NCBI GenBank assembly: GCA_002373045.1
Contig: DFHU01000022.1
Location: forward strand, 24,835-88,834
Length of the DNA stretch: 64,000 bases
DNA from: Pseudoselenomonas ruminantium
GTDB lineage: Bacteria > Bacillota > Negativicutes > Selenomonadales > Selenomonadaceae
Direction of reading: 5' to 3'
The first letter of the stretch is position 1. Each line of letters starts with the position of its first letter. Under the pieces are notes generated by a model. It searched no databases, was not told the origin of the DNA, and saw nothing but the letters and a program-made list of their open reading frames with translations. This document shows, piece after piece, positions 17,128 to 25,917 of the stretch. A program made the translations under genes and the position numbers.

Positions 17128-17661
17128 ATGCCTGAAAATAAAATCGTCACGCCGCAGATTGTGATTCCGAAACCAATGGATTTTAAAATGGATTTACAGC
17201 TTTTTGCCCGTGACCCGGAAGATGTAAAATACCGTGGCCGTAGACGTTGGAACGGTTCACATGGGCGCGTTTGGTAGGATGGCCTGCTGCCGTTTGAAAT
17301 CAGCAAGTTTAACGGGAAAGTCGTTGCTGACCGTGAAGATGTGCTGATTGGTAACTCCAAGGATTCCAAGATTGTTTCCTTAACGGGTGAAGGGTCCTTC
17401 ACCATCAAGAGCGTTATCAACCGCAACATCAACAAGTATCTGGAGGAATGGAAGAATGGTCATGACCCCAGAGCTAATCTTGTAGGGCTTATCGATGACC
17501 CAGACGCTGTGGATGAGCAGAAAGAACGCTGCTCCATTGACAATGTTTGGTTCAATGAACTCACGCTTATGAACTTTGAAAAGGGGCAGGTTGTCGAGAA
17601 AGAATTCCCGTTTGGCTTTACGCCGGAGGATGCTTCCTTTATCGAAATTGTAGATGAATAA
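17128..17661 (+). pseudogene. Tail tube protein gene (XkdM-like) with an in-frame TAG at codon 50
   Basis: One frame runs from ATG 17128 (GGGAGGT upstream) to 17661 and reads as a tail tube protein: NGSHGRVW, stop, DGLLPFEISKFNGKVV, then SKIVSLTGEGSFTIKSV and DNVWFNELTLMNFEKGQ to the end. The TAG at 17275-17277 follows a Trp codon and stands where XkdM relatives have a W, L or similar residue before DG, so TGG to TAG is the simplest cause. The full product would be 177 residues. Other genes of this phage (recU, the DUF3102 gene, the tape measure gene) use TAG as a normal stop, so code change is excluded. Either the essential tube gene is dead, or there is readthrough or a base error. A GTG restart at 17341 would lack the first third. 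Confidence 0.8.
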
Positions 17662-17714
17662 TATTGTGTAATGAGGGGCAGGGAAACCTGCTCCTTTTGA
17701 TTGGAGGAATTATA

Positions 17715-18074
17715 ATGGCTGTTTCTATTAAAGAACTTATTGAAAATAAAGAGGCTATTGAGGCTGCCAAGAAAGCCAAGTATGACCTTGAAACCAGCGT
17801 GGGCACGCTGACTGTAAAACTGCCGAGCCGTGCGCTGGTGCTTGAAGCACTCTCTTTGGATGATTCGGATTCTTATATCATCGTCAATAGCGTGGTGGCT
17901 CCTGATTTGAAGGACAGCAACCTGCTGAAAACTTTCGAATGTCTGGAACCTACCGACCTGCCGGAGAAACTTTTCCAGCCGGGCGAAGTGGCTGCGCTTT
18001 CTGTCAAGATTATGCAGCTGGCAGGCTACCGCAAGGAAATCCATGCTGAAATCCACGAAACGGCAAAAAACTAA
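17715..18074 (+). CDS. Tail assembly chaperone, short form (XkdN-like)
   Basis: The zero-frame product has 119 residues (MAVSIKELIENKEAIEAAKK...) and resembles PBSX XkdN, which works like lambda gpG: it coats the tape measure protein during tail assembly and is absent from the virion. The segment LPSRALVLEALSLDDSDSYI and the LPEKLF motif fit the family. The ATG at 17715 has GGAGGAATTATA upstream. It ends at TAA 18072-18074, directly at a slippery site that allows a longer form. It lies between the tube and tape measure genes, the invariable position of such chaperones. Confidence 0.8.
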   Translation: MAVSIKELIENKEAIEAAKKAKYDLETSVGTLTVKLPSRALVLEALSLDDSDSYIIVNSVVAPDLKDSNLLKTFECLEPTDLPEKLFQPGEVAALSVKIMQLAGYRKEIHAEIHETAKN

Positions 18075-18265
18075 TCAAGGAGAACTGGGAGGCGGAAACT
18101 GCCGCCTTCCTGCTTCTCAGAGGTCATAAACTTGATTACTTCTTTTCTCTCTCGGAGGCAGAAAAGATTTTTTGCTATACGGCGATGGTGGAACATAACA
18201 AGCGCAAAAATGAAGAATTCAAGGCGCTGGCTCAGATTGTAGCAGGAGGGCGGTTAAGGCTATGA
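17715..18265 (+). CDS. Tail assembly chaperone, long form by -1 ribosomal frameshift
   Basis: If ribosomes slip -1 at 18065-18071, translation continues through codons 18071-18262 and adds 64 residues, giving a product of about 183 residues. The added part reads KENWEAETAAFLLLRGHKL, DYFFSLSEAEKIFCYTAM, and KNEEFKALAQIVAGG, a plausible helical protein with no stop until TGA 18263-18265, which overlaps the tape measure start (ATGA). Without the shift this 190-bp stretch would be non-coding and the tape measure gene would be unlinked. Long tail phages typically make such a gpGT-like fusion at low frequency. Confidence 0.8.
18065..18110 (+). other. Programmed -1 frameshift signal (A AAA AAC plus stem-loop)
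   Basis: The heptamer A AAA AAC occupies 18065-18071 in the correct phase of the chaperone frame (gcA AAA AAC TAA). It is followed by a stem formed by GGGAGGCGG (18087-18095) and CCGCCTTCC (18102-18110) around a 6-nt loop, with one G-T pair. The 15-nt spacer is somewhat longer than in well-studied sites. Confidence 0.8.
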
Positions 18266-21200
18266 GCGATAATAATGCACAAATGACATTATCGGCGGTG
18301 CTTGAACTGAAAGACCGCCTGACAGCGAAAATCAAGTCGGTGAATAAATCCCTTGATGGCGTAAAGCAGACCACCGGAAGGGTGGACATGGGGCTGAACG
18401 CCGTCAAGAAAGATATGGGCGGCGTTGGCCAGTCGGCAGCGTCTATGGCAAAAGACCTTGACAAAACCAAGCAGGCGCTCAATGGAGTAAAAGGTTCTTA
18501 CATGGCCACGGTGGGGCTGAAAGATAACGCTACCACAAAGGCCAAGGGCATAGAAACAACCCTCAAAGGGATAGGCGGTAAAGTCTATACGGCTACGGTC
18601 AACATCCGGCAGAATGGTGCCGAAAAGCTGGCAGGGCTGAAAAATTCTATGTCCAACATGGCCAGTGGCATGATGATGGGCCTGCCCTTGCAGGTGGCTG
18701 GCATGGCCGGTTTAGGCTATGGCGTGATGGACACCATCAACACCTACAAGAATTTTGAAAAGCAGATGGCCACAGTAAAGGCTATTGCTACCAGCGGCAT
18801 GGGCGTAAATGAAGCCAATGCTGCCATGGAGCGCATGACCGCCAAGGCTAGAGAAATGGGTGCTGTGACTCAGTTCTCTGCTGAGCAGGTCGGCAAGGCG
18901 TTCGAATACATGGCAATGGCGGGCTGGAAAGAGCAGCAGATGATGGCAGGCATAAAGCCGGTGCTTGATTTGGCTCTTGCAGCAGGTGAGGATTTGGGCA
19001 CTGTATCCGATATCGTCACCGACTCCATGACCGCCCTCAAGATTGATACCAGGGGAGCAAATGCCAACGCCAATATTAAGGGATTCACCGACATATTGGC
19101 AGCCACGGCCACCAATTCCAATACCACAGTGGGCATGATGGGCGAGGCGTTCAAATATGCTGCGGCTCCTGCAGGGCTTTTTGCCAGCGCCTACGGCAGT
19201 GATGAAGTTGGTGTGGCCAAGGACGTGGCCCTTGCTCTGGGCTTGATGGCTGATAGCGGTATTAAGGCAAGTATGGCCGGTACTGCTCTGAGGTCAACAC
19301 TCACCCGAATGACCGCTGACACAATCCCCACGGCAAACGCGATGAAGATGCTGGGCATCAACATCATGCAGATGGGGGCTGATGGTACGCAGCAGTTGAA
19401 ACCCTTGCGGGCCATCTTCGATGATTTGCGCAAGAAATTCAAGGAAGGCGTTTCTGCTGAGGAATTGGTCAATTATGCCGAGACTTTGAGCGGAACCAAG
19501 ACCCGAAACAAAGAGGCAATGATTACCTTCGCCAAACAGCTTGCGGCCCAGGGCGGCAAAATGAATGACAAGGATAAAGCCAAGTTTGCCAAAATGTTTG
19601 CAGGTGAAGAAGCGCTTTCCGGCTGGTTAGCTATCATCACGGCCAGCGATGAAGATTACCAAAAGAAGATTGCCGCGATTGATAATTCTCGCGGTGCTGC
19701 AGATGAAATGTCCAAAAAGCGTGCTGATACTTTAGCAGGTGATTTGGAGATTTTGAAATCTGCATGGCAGGATTTCCAGATTGAGCTTATGAGCGGCAAG
19801 GGCGCGAGCGGCTTGCGTGATTTTGTTCAAGGCTTATCGAAAGATGTCACCCAGTTCAAAACCTCCCTGAAAGATGGCTTTGACATTGGTGATATTGGCA
19901 GCCTTGCTCTTAATATGCTCAAACAGTTAAAGGATAAATTCCTTGAGCTGGATGGTGTTGGTTCTATCCTGGCGGGCGGCGCTCTTGTCTTTGGCTTGAC
20001 GAAAATCTATGGGCTTGCCAAGAAAGCCTATGATGGCGTTAAGACACTGGCGGGCAATGTCAAAGGTGGTGGTGCCCTAACTACTGCCAAAGGCCCTGTG
20101 GCTGAAACTGTGGGCACCATGACAGTCAATGCGACCACCGTATATGTCAATGGTAAAACTGTGGCAGGCGCAGGCGCTCCTGCTGGCGGTAATACTACTG
20201 TGGCAGGCGGCGGAGGCAGTCGAGGCGGTTCAGCTGGAGGCGGTGCCGGTGGTGGTGCTCGTGCTCGTTTGGGCGGCGCTCTTGCTGGTGCCGGTATCAT
20301 GGCGGCATTTAGCGCTTTTGATATCTTCTCTACGCAGAAAGAGAACGCTGAACTGCTGGCAGAGGCGGCAGGTGGATTGAATGAGGCAGCCGATAACCTC
20401 AAAGCCTTGAAAGAGGCAGGGGCAAGCGCTGACGAAATCGCGGCAGCCGAAACCAAACTGGCTGAAATGAAGGCCTATCAGACCGATGTACAAACCCAAG
20501 CAGATATCCGTATGGATGAAAGCGTTGGCGGCGCTGTGGGCGGTGTTATCGGTGCCGGGATAGGTACTGCTTTAATGGGGCCTGTGGGCGGTGCCATTGG
20601 TGCCTTTATCGGTGAAGAAATAGGCCGCAAGGCTGGCGATGCTTTCCATAACATGGCAAGCGGTGATGCCGAGCAAGTGGCCAAATGGACACAGCCGGAT
20701 AAGGCCCTTGATGATATGGATCGGGCGGCTTTGGGCGAGGATTTGGAATATCCTATCACCATCACGGCCCCCGATTCGGAGGACATTCAAAACGCTATAC
20801 AGAGTGCAGTCGATGGCGTTGGTACTGTGGATTTTACTGCTTTCGATGAGAATGCAGGCATAGGGCTGAAAGCCTTGTGGACGGATGTGGCTGCCAATGC
20901 CCAGGAGGCAGGCACTACGATTCGCGAGGATTCACAGATTACATCGGAAAGCGTGCTGGCCGATGCGGCAGCTACAGAAAGCTATTTCGAAAGCAGTGTA
21001 TATGACCCATTACAAAGTGGAGCTCTTGAAACTGCTGACGGGATGACGGTAGACTTCACCAATTCGGCTACTGCGACACAAGGCGCGTGGGCAGGCGTAC
21101 AGAGTTTCTTCTCTGGGCTGTTTGCCAGCTTGAAAACAGAAGCGGCTGAGTGTGCCAGGAACATGGCGCAGAGCATGGCAAATGCAGCAGCCAATCTTCG

Positions 21201-21573
21201 AGCTAATGGCCATACCACTTTGGCGGGTGCAGCCGATTGGGTGGGGAATAATCTTGCATGGTTAGGCGGAACTGATTACCCGCATCATGCAAGCGGCACT
21301 AGCTGGACGGAAGGCGGCTTCACCGAAATCAATGAGCATGGCGGCGAAATCGTTGACCTGCCGACCGGCTCGCGCGTTTACCCACATGCCACCACTCAAA
21401 AACTCATTAAAGAGGAGCTGGCGGGCGGCAATGATGCGGGCGGCGATAAAGTCGCCAATATATCCATCACGGGCAACACGTTCACGGTCCGGGAGGAAGC
21501 CGACATCGATAAGATTGCCTATAAACTCTATCAGCTGATAGAGGGGGCACAGGTCAACTACAATCCGATTTAG
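18262..21573 (+). CDS. Tail tape measure protein (TP901 family, XkdO-like)
   Basis: A 1103-residue protein that sets tail length and is ejected before the DNA. The N-terminal coiled region is followed by the TP901-type core (about 150-400), with YKNFEKQMATVKAIATSGMG, MGAVTQFSAEQVGKAFEYMA and AGWKEQQMMAGIKPVLDLA. A Gly/Ala-rich low-complexity linker (about 640-680) precedes glycine-zipper-like hydrophobic segments (GGAVGGVIGAGIGTAL and PVGGAIGAFIGEEIG, about 755-795) that could insert in the host membrane. The C-terminus has ASGTSWTEGGFTEINEHGGE, common in tape measure tails. GGAGGG precedes the ATG. It stops with TAG. Confidence 0.9.
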   Translation: MSDNNAQMTLSAVLELKDRLTAKIKSVNKSLDGVKQTTGRVDMGLNAVKKDMGGVGQSAASMAKDLDKTKQALNGVKGSYMATVGLKDNATTKAKGIETTLKGIGGKVYTATVNIRQNGAEKLAGLKNSMSNMASGMMMGLPLQVAGMAGLGYGVMDTINTYKNFEKQMATVKAIATSGMGVNEANAAMERMTAKAREMGAVTQFSAEQVGKAFEYMAMAGWKEQQMMAGIKPVLDLALAAGEDLGTVSDIVTDSMTALKIDTRGANANANIKGFTDILAATATNSNTTVGMMGEAFKYAAAPAGLFASAYGSDEVGVAKDVALALGLMADSGIKASMAGTALRSTLTRMTADTIPTANAMKMLGINIMQMGADGTQQLKPLRAIFDDLRKKFKEGVSAEELVNYAETLSGTKTRNKEAMITFAKQLAAQGGKMNDKDKAKFAKMFAGEEALSGWLAIITASDEDYQKKIAAIDNSRGAADEMSKKRADTLAGDLEILKSAWQDFQIELMSGKGASGLRDFVQGLSKDVTQFKTSLKDGFDIGDIGSLALNMLKQLKDKFLELDGVGSILAGGALVFGLTKIYGLAKKAYDGVKTLAGNVKGGGALTTAKGPVAETVGTMTVNATTVYVNGKTVAGAGAPAGGNTTVAGGGGSRGGSAGGGAGGGARARLGGALAGAGIMAAFSAFDIFSTQKENAELLAEAAGGLNEAADNLKALKEAGASADEIAAAETKLAEMKAYQTDVQTQADIRMDESVGGAVGGVIGAGIGTALMGPVGGAIGAFIGEEIGRKAGDAFHNMASGDAEQVAKWTQPDKALDDMDRAALGEDLEYPITITAPDSEDIQNAIQSAVDGVGTVDFTAFDENAGIGLKALWTDVAANAQEAGTTIREDSQITSESVLADAAATESYFESSVYDPLQSGALETADGMTVDFTNSATATQGAWAGVQSFFSGLFASLKTEAAECARNMAQSMANAAANLRANGHTTLAGAADWVGNNLAWLGGTDYPHHASGTSWTEGGFTEINEHGGEIVDLPTGSRVYPHATTQKLIKEELAGGNDAGGDKVANISITGNTFTVREEADIDKIAYKLYQLIEGAQVNYNPI

Positions 21574-21588
21574 AGAGGGGCTTGAGTT

Positions 21589-22299
21589 ATGAGTTTTATG
21601 AGTATGTGGAACACGCTAAATAATTTAGGCTCCTTCCTCACTGGGGGGAACGGGAACCGGCGACAAATCATTTTGTCCTGCGACGGGGATAAATTTACAA
21701 TCCCCGTCACACCCTCAAAATACGATGTGACTACCGGGCAGAATAACCGGGTGGTCGATATTATTGATTTTGGGGAGGCGCAGTTATTTGGTAATCCGCA
21801 GGTTGTCAAATTATCTTTCTCATGTTTTTTTCCTAACCCTATTCACGATTATCCTTTTGTTGTCGGCGATTCGCTGGAGCCTAGCGAGGCAGTCGAGAAG
21901 ATAATCAAGTGGAAAGAGTCAAAAAAGCCCGTCCGGGTAATCATCACGGATTCGCCGTTTAACCTCGCTATGGCCATAAATAAATTTACCTGGCGCGAGC
22001 AGGACGGCTCCCGGGATATCTATTACACGCTGGACTTTGTTGAGTGGAAAGACCTTAATACCCCGCTTGCCAACAATGAAAAGCAGGTGGACGGAAAAAC
22101 AGGGCTCAAGCAAAGGAGTACCGCGAATATTCCGCCCAAGCCCAGCGCGATAAGTCGGACGCGGGATATTCTGGAGGCAAGCAAAAAGGCCTACGGCAAC
22201 GTCAATAAATGGCGTAACCTTGCGAACGCTAACGGGCTGAAGAACTTGGCACTTAGGGAAACGCGCGGCCTCATCATCAAGAAAGGCGGCATAAAATGA
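21589..22299 (+). CDS. XkdP-like tail hub spacer protein
   Basis: A 236-residue protein with a beta-rich N-terminal domain (RQIILSCDGDKFTIPVTPSK and VVDIIDFGEAQLFGNP) that is typical of XkdP-type proteins lying between tape measure and hub genes. The family often ends in a LysM domain; here the C-terminal 70 residues are instead basic and helical (GNVNKWRNLANANGLKN) and no LysM pattern is apparent. It overlaps the next gene by 4 bp. Confidence 0.7.
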   Translation: MSFMSMWNTLNNLGSFLTGGNGNRRQIILSCDGDKFTIPVTPSKYDVTTGQNNRVVDIIDFGEAQLFGNPQVVKLSFSCFFPNPIHDYPFVVGDSLEPSEAVEKIIKWKESKKPVRVIITDSPFNLAMAINKFTWREQDGSRDIYYTLDFVEWKDLNTPLANNEKQVDGKTGLKQRSTANIPPKPSAISRTRDILEASKKAYGNVNKWRNLANANGLKNLALRETRGLIIKKGGIK

Positions 22300-23303
22300 A
22301 AGTCTTTATATCTAAAACAGATATATCGCACCTGCTGACGCGCTGCACTTGGAGCGGTTCACGATTGCAGGTCGCCCGCCGTTTAGAGTTTGAGTTTGTT
22401 CAGGATGACCGCGACCCGAATATTCCGGTTATCGAGTTTGAATGTGGCCACACTGTCCGGGGATACAATGACAAGGCAAAAGGTTCTGATGATACCGACA
22501 ATATGGTGTTTATCGGCAACATATATAAGGTAGAACGCAGCCGGAAAAACGGCCGTGTTTCGGTGGTCGCCTATGACCACCTGCACGTGCTGGGCGTGTC
22601 TAAGACCACCCGGAAGTTCACCAACGTAAAACCCGAGGATATAGCGGGCCAGATTTGCCAAGAACTCGGCGTGAAGGCGGGCACCTTCGCCAAGACGGAT
22701 ACACCAGTATCTTTTATCGCCAACGCTAAAACCGGGTATCAGATTATCCAGTCAGCTTACTTCGAGGCAGGGAAAACCACCAAGAAGAAATACCACCCGA
22801 TTATGAACGGCGACAAGCTGGATGTAATCGAGAAGGGCGAGCTTATCAAGGATAAAGATACCAATGAGAATTACACGGCAGATTCTTCTAGCAATATGCT
22901 GGACAGTGTTTACCGGGAAAGCATCGAAAAACTGATTAACCAAATATTGGTGGTCGATGACAAGGGGAACACGGTCAGCATACAAAAAGATGATGAGTCT
23001 ATCAAAAAGTATTCGATGTTTCAGGATATCTATAAAACGGATCCGAACAAGGACACCCAAACCGAGATTAAAGATATTCTGGAAAAGCACAAAATTGAAC
23101 GCGGCGGCTCCATCATCGTACTGGGCGACTACCGGGTAAAATCATCTTACTCCATCATCGTCAAGGATTCACTTTTCAAGGGCCAGTTTTGGATTAAAAC
23201 TGACACTCATTCCTTCATTGACGGAAAACACGAGATGCGGTTGGAATTGGAATTTGAAAATGTGATGAACGAGGAGAAGGCTGAAAAGGAAAAGTCGAAA
23301 TGA
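22296..23303 (+). CDS. XkdQ/YqbQ-like baseplate hub protein
   Basis: A 335-residue protein resembling XkdQ, the PBSX counterpart of the gpD/gp27 hub. Key blocks are VRGYNDKAKGSDDTDNMVF, SVVAYDHLHVLGVSKTT and KYSMFQDIYKTDP with ERGGSIIVLGDYRVKSS, and the C-terminal MRLELEFEN. Such proteins form the trimeric ring that joins tube, spike and baseplate. It overlaps the spacer gene and is followed 15 bp later by the DUF2577 gene. Confidence 0.8.
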   Translation: MKVFISKTDISHLLTRCTWSGSRLQVARRLEFEFVQDDRDPNIPVIEFECGHTVRGYNDKAKGSDDTDNMVFIGNIYKVERSRKNGRVSVVAYDHLHVLGVSKTTRKFTNVKPEDIAGQICQELGVKAGTFAKTDTPVSFIANAKTGYQIIQSAYFEAGKTTKKKYHPIMNGDKLDVIEKGELIKDKDTNENYTADSSSNMLDSVYRESIEKLINQILVVDDKGNTVSIQKDDESIKKYSMFQDIYKTDPNKDTQTEIKDILEKHKIERGGSIIVLGDYRVKSSYSIIVKDSLFKGQFWIKTDTHSFIDGKHEMRLELEFENVMNEEKAEKEKSK

Positions 23304-23318
23304 GGAGGTGGCAGATAA

Positions 23319-23741
23319 ATGGCAATGAGTAGCGATATACCCAGCGCGGAACAATCAGCGGCTATGCTGGTCAATCTGCAGCACCAAATAGCCCAAGAAC
23401 ATACGCCCTTGCTCCCCACAGTGGGGCGGGTAATTACCCCGCCGCCTAACTTATCCGTTCAATGGAACGATATTGTCATCACCAAGGAGCAGATTTATCT
23501 AAATGAATACTGGCTCCCGGGGCACACCCGAACCCACCGCGGGCATATCGTTTCGGAGACGCAGCCGCGCGCGGGCGGCGGTGGTTACGCCGAATTTGCG
23601 AGCCACACCCACGATATCGACAACGATTACACGGATTCCGAAACCCTGACGGATACCCTAAAGCCCGGCGATTTTGTTTCCGTGTACCCACAGGACGGCG
23701 GTCAGCTTTTCATTATCGAAAGTAAGTTGGTGAAATTATGA
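23319..23741 (+). CDS. DUF2577 baseplate/spike protein (XkdR-like)
   Basis: A 140-residue protein of the DUF2577 (XkdR) family. Features are VGRVITPPPNLSVQWNDIVI near residue 28 and the C-terminal LKPGDFVSVYPQDGGQLFII, which forms an OB-fold-like strand set. In PBSX-type phages this protein lies with the hub and spike. AGGAGGTGGC precedes the ATG and the gene overlaps the next by 4 bp. Confidence 0.75.
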   Translation: MAMSSDIPSAEQSAAMLVNLQHQIAQEHTPLLPTVGRVITPPPNLSVQWNDIVITKEQIYLNEYWLPGHTRTHRGHIVSETQPRAGGGGYAEFASHTHDIDNDYTDSETLTDTLKPGDFVSVYPQDGGQLFIIESKLVKL

Positions 23742-24166
23742 GTAGCGAATTTCCATTTGTGGGTAGTACCACAGTCATTGAAAGCGACGACCTGCCAACG
23801 CTTAAGGAATACGCCTGGAACTTTGAAACCGACAAATTTATCTACGACAACAATGGTAACCATGTGATTGTCGAGAAAAACGACGCCCTGGTCGTATGGA
23901 TTTACAAGGCGCTCAAAACCGAGCGGTTTGATTATCTGGCCTATTCATGGCAGTACGGCATAGAGCTAAAACCTTTTGTAGGTAAGGTTATGAGCGTGCA
24001 GGAGCGCTATTCCGAGCTAAAGAGAGTCATTACCGAGTGTCTTATGGTCAACCCTTACATCGTGAGTATAGATTCCTTCGAGTTCGACGAAAGCAAACAC
24101 GGGGAACTTGCTCACCTGTCAATCGGGCTGACGTCAGTATACGGGGAGGTGAATTTAGTTGTATAA
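23738..24166 (+). CDS. DUF2634 baseplate wedge protein (XkdS-like)
   Basis: A 142-residue protein of the DUF2634/gp25-like type. It contains TLKEYAWNFETDKFIY, VWIYKALKTERFDYLAYSW and GIELKPFVGKV, then YIVSIDSFEFDE. Wedge proteins of this group anchor the sheath to the baseplate and trigger contraction. It lies directly before baseplate J, as in PBSX, and overlaps it by 8 bp. Confidence 0.8.
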   Translation: MSSEFPFVGSTTVIESDDLPTLKEYAWNFETDKFIYDNNGNHVIVEKNDALVVWIYKALKTERFDYLAYSWQYGIELKPFVGKVMSVQERYSELKRVITECLMVNPYIVSIDSFEFDESKHGELAHLSIGLTSVYGEVNLVV

Positions 24167-25196
24167 CGCCAGAGAACAAGAAGATATTTTGACCGAGCTG
24201 CAGGATGCAAGCACCACCCCGGCAAGCAAAATCGAGGGCACTTTTGAAAATGACGTGCTCGCATCGAATTCGATTGAGTTTGCAAAAGTCGAGGTCGAGC
24301 TTGAACAGGCCTACAAAGCCGCGTTCGGTTCTACCGCTTGGGGCGAATATCTGACTATGCGGGCGGCGGAAGCGGGCATTGTCAGAAAAGAGGCGGTAAA
24401 GGCCATAGGCGAGGTTACCTTCACAGGTTCGGGCACGGTTCCCGCGGGTTCGCTTGTCGCTACTCTCGACGGCACCCAGTTCGCCACCACAGAGGCGGCG
24501 GTTATCGAAAGTAGTGGTATAGTCCCTGTCGAGGCGGTAACAGCTGGCGATAAAGGGAATGTGTCGGCAGGGACTATAACGGTTATCCCGCTGTCCATAG
24601 CAGGCATAACCGCGGTAAACAACGAGGCTGCTACTTATAACGGGTACGATGAGGAAGACGATGATACCCTGCGTGACCGATATCTGACACACGTCCGGTA
24701 TCCGGGCACCAGCGGAAACCCGCGCCATTATATCGAGTGGGCGACGTCAATCCCCGGCGTGGGAGCCGCCCGCTGCATACGGGCGTGGGACGGCCCGGAT
24801 ACAGTAAAGGTCATTATCGTGGATAGCAATTATGAGGAAGCGAGCGCCGATTTGGTGCAAACAGTCTATGACTACATCGAAAGCGTCCGCCCGATAAATG
24901 CTATTTTGACAGTCGTTTCTGCCACGCCCTTGGCGGTCAATATCGCCGCCAATACCACCGGTAGTCTCGACACGGAAGCCTTTGAAGCGGCGGTACGGAA
25001 GTATTTCGCCGAGCTGGAGAAAAAGAGCCTGACTGCAAATACATCCCGGTATGTGTCCATTGCGAAAATCGGCGCCCTGCTGCTGGATAACGGGGCGGAT
25101 GATTATGACAGTCTGACGCTGAACGGGGCCGCCTCCAACGTATCGTTTACGGAAAACGAATTACCATCATTAGGGACGGTGGTATTCAATGGTTGA
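24159..25196 (+). CDS. Baseplate J-like protein (XkdT)
   Basis: A 345-residue protein of the Baseplate_J family (P2 gpJ, PBSX XkdT), the second wedge component. Hallmarks are GEYLTMRAAEAGIVRKEAVK, the beta-rich middle with VTAGDKGNVSAGTITVI, then NPRHYIEWATSIPGVGAARC and the C-terminal VSIAKIGALLLDNGADDY. The start is TTG at 24159 with GGGGAGGTG upstream. It overlaps the YmfQ-like gene by 8 bp. Confidence 0.9.
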   Translation: MYNAREQEDILTELQDASTTPASKIEGTFENDVLASNSIEFAKVEVELEQAYKAAFGSTAWGEYLTMRAAEAGIVRKEAVKAIGEVTFTGSGTVPAGSLVATLDGTQFATTEAAVIESSGIVPVEAVTAGDKGNVSAGTITVIPLSIAGITAVNNEAATYNGYDEEDDDTLRDRYLTHVRYPGTSGNPRHYIEWATSIPGVGAARCIRAWDGPDTVKVIIVDSNYEEASADLVQTVYDYIESVRPINAILTVVSATPLAVNIAANTTGSLDTEAFEAAVRKYFAELEKKSLTANTSRYVSIAKIGALLLDNGADDYDSLTLNGAASNVSFTENELPSLGTVVFNG

Positions 25197-25914
25197 TTAT
25201 CAATTCTTACGGCTGGAAAAGCCCGATGTATTGCGGTACCTGCCCGCGTTTCTTGCCAAAGATGAGCACTTCAAGAAAATACAAGATGCCTTATCTATGG
25301 AACACGAAAAACAGCGGCAGGCGCTTATCGACTTAACGAAACAATTTTTTGTTGACGACGCCACCTGGGGGCTGACGGCGTGGGAAAACATATATCAGAC
25401 TAACCCGCCAAACGGGGCGAGACTGGAACTTCGCCGCGCCCTACTCAAGGCCAAGATGATGGGAAACCGGACGATGACCAAGGCGAACTTAGAACTGCTG
25501 ATCAATCAGTTTGTAGCCAATAAAGACGCCTACATCATCGAAGAAACTTCGGTCGGGTGTTTCAAAATCGTCATCCCGTCGCCCACGCCCTACTGGGATG
25601 ACCTTCTCAATATGCTTATGGAGATGGTACCGGCTCATTTGGTTCTCGAAATAAGCTACGAAAAGGACTTCGCGACAAATACGATTTATCAGGGTGGTAT
25701 CCTATCCACCCACAAAAAGCACGTTGTGGGCGTCGCGGCCCCGAACGACCAAAGTGTGGTTACCCCGCTTTTCGTTGGTTCGGCGCTATCGACTCACAAA
25801 AAATATGTTGTTGGTATGCAGCCACCAACGGGAAGCACGGCGCGCGGTACATATTACGCGAGCGGCGTTCTCGGGTGGCATAAAAAGTATACAGTTACCT
25901 TGAAGGAGGAATAA
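25189..25914 (+). CDS. YmfQ-like (DUF2313) tail protein with C-terminal repeats
   Basis: A 241-residue protein. Residues about 1-165 fit the YmfQ/DUF2313 (XkdU) family found between baseplate J and the tail fibre: VLRYLPAFLAKDEHFKKIQ, then NGARLELRRALLKAKMMGNR and VPAHLVLEISYEKDF. The last 75 residues hold three related units built around LSTHKKHVVGV, LSTHKKYVVGM and LGWHKKYTVTL, spaced about 29 residues apart. The repeats probably attach the fibre or extend the baseplate edge; that is inference. Confidence 0.75.
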   Translation: MVDYQFLRLEKPDVLRYLPAFLAKDEHFKKIQDALSMEHEKQRQALIDLTKQFFVDDATWGLTAWENIYQTNPPNGARLELRRALLKAKMMGNRTMTKANLELLINQFVANKDAYIIEETSVGCFKIVIPSPTPYWDDLLNMLMEMVPAHLVLEISYEKDFATNTIYQGGILSTHKKHVVGVAAPNDQSVVTPLFVGSALSTHKKYVVGMQPPTGSTARGTYYASGVLGWHKKYTVTLKEE

Positions 25915-25917
25915 AAC

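Noticed and set aside
17275..17277. TAG recoded as an amino acid throughout this phage
   Set aside because: The recU, DUF3102 and tape measure genes of the same phage end in TAG at normal positions.
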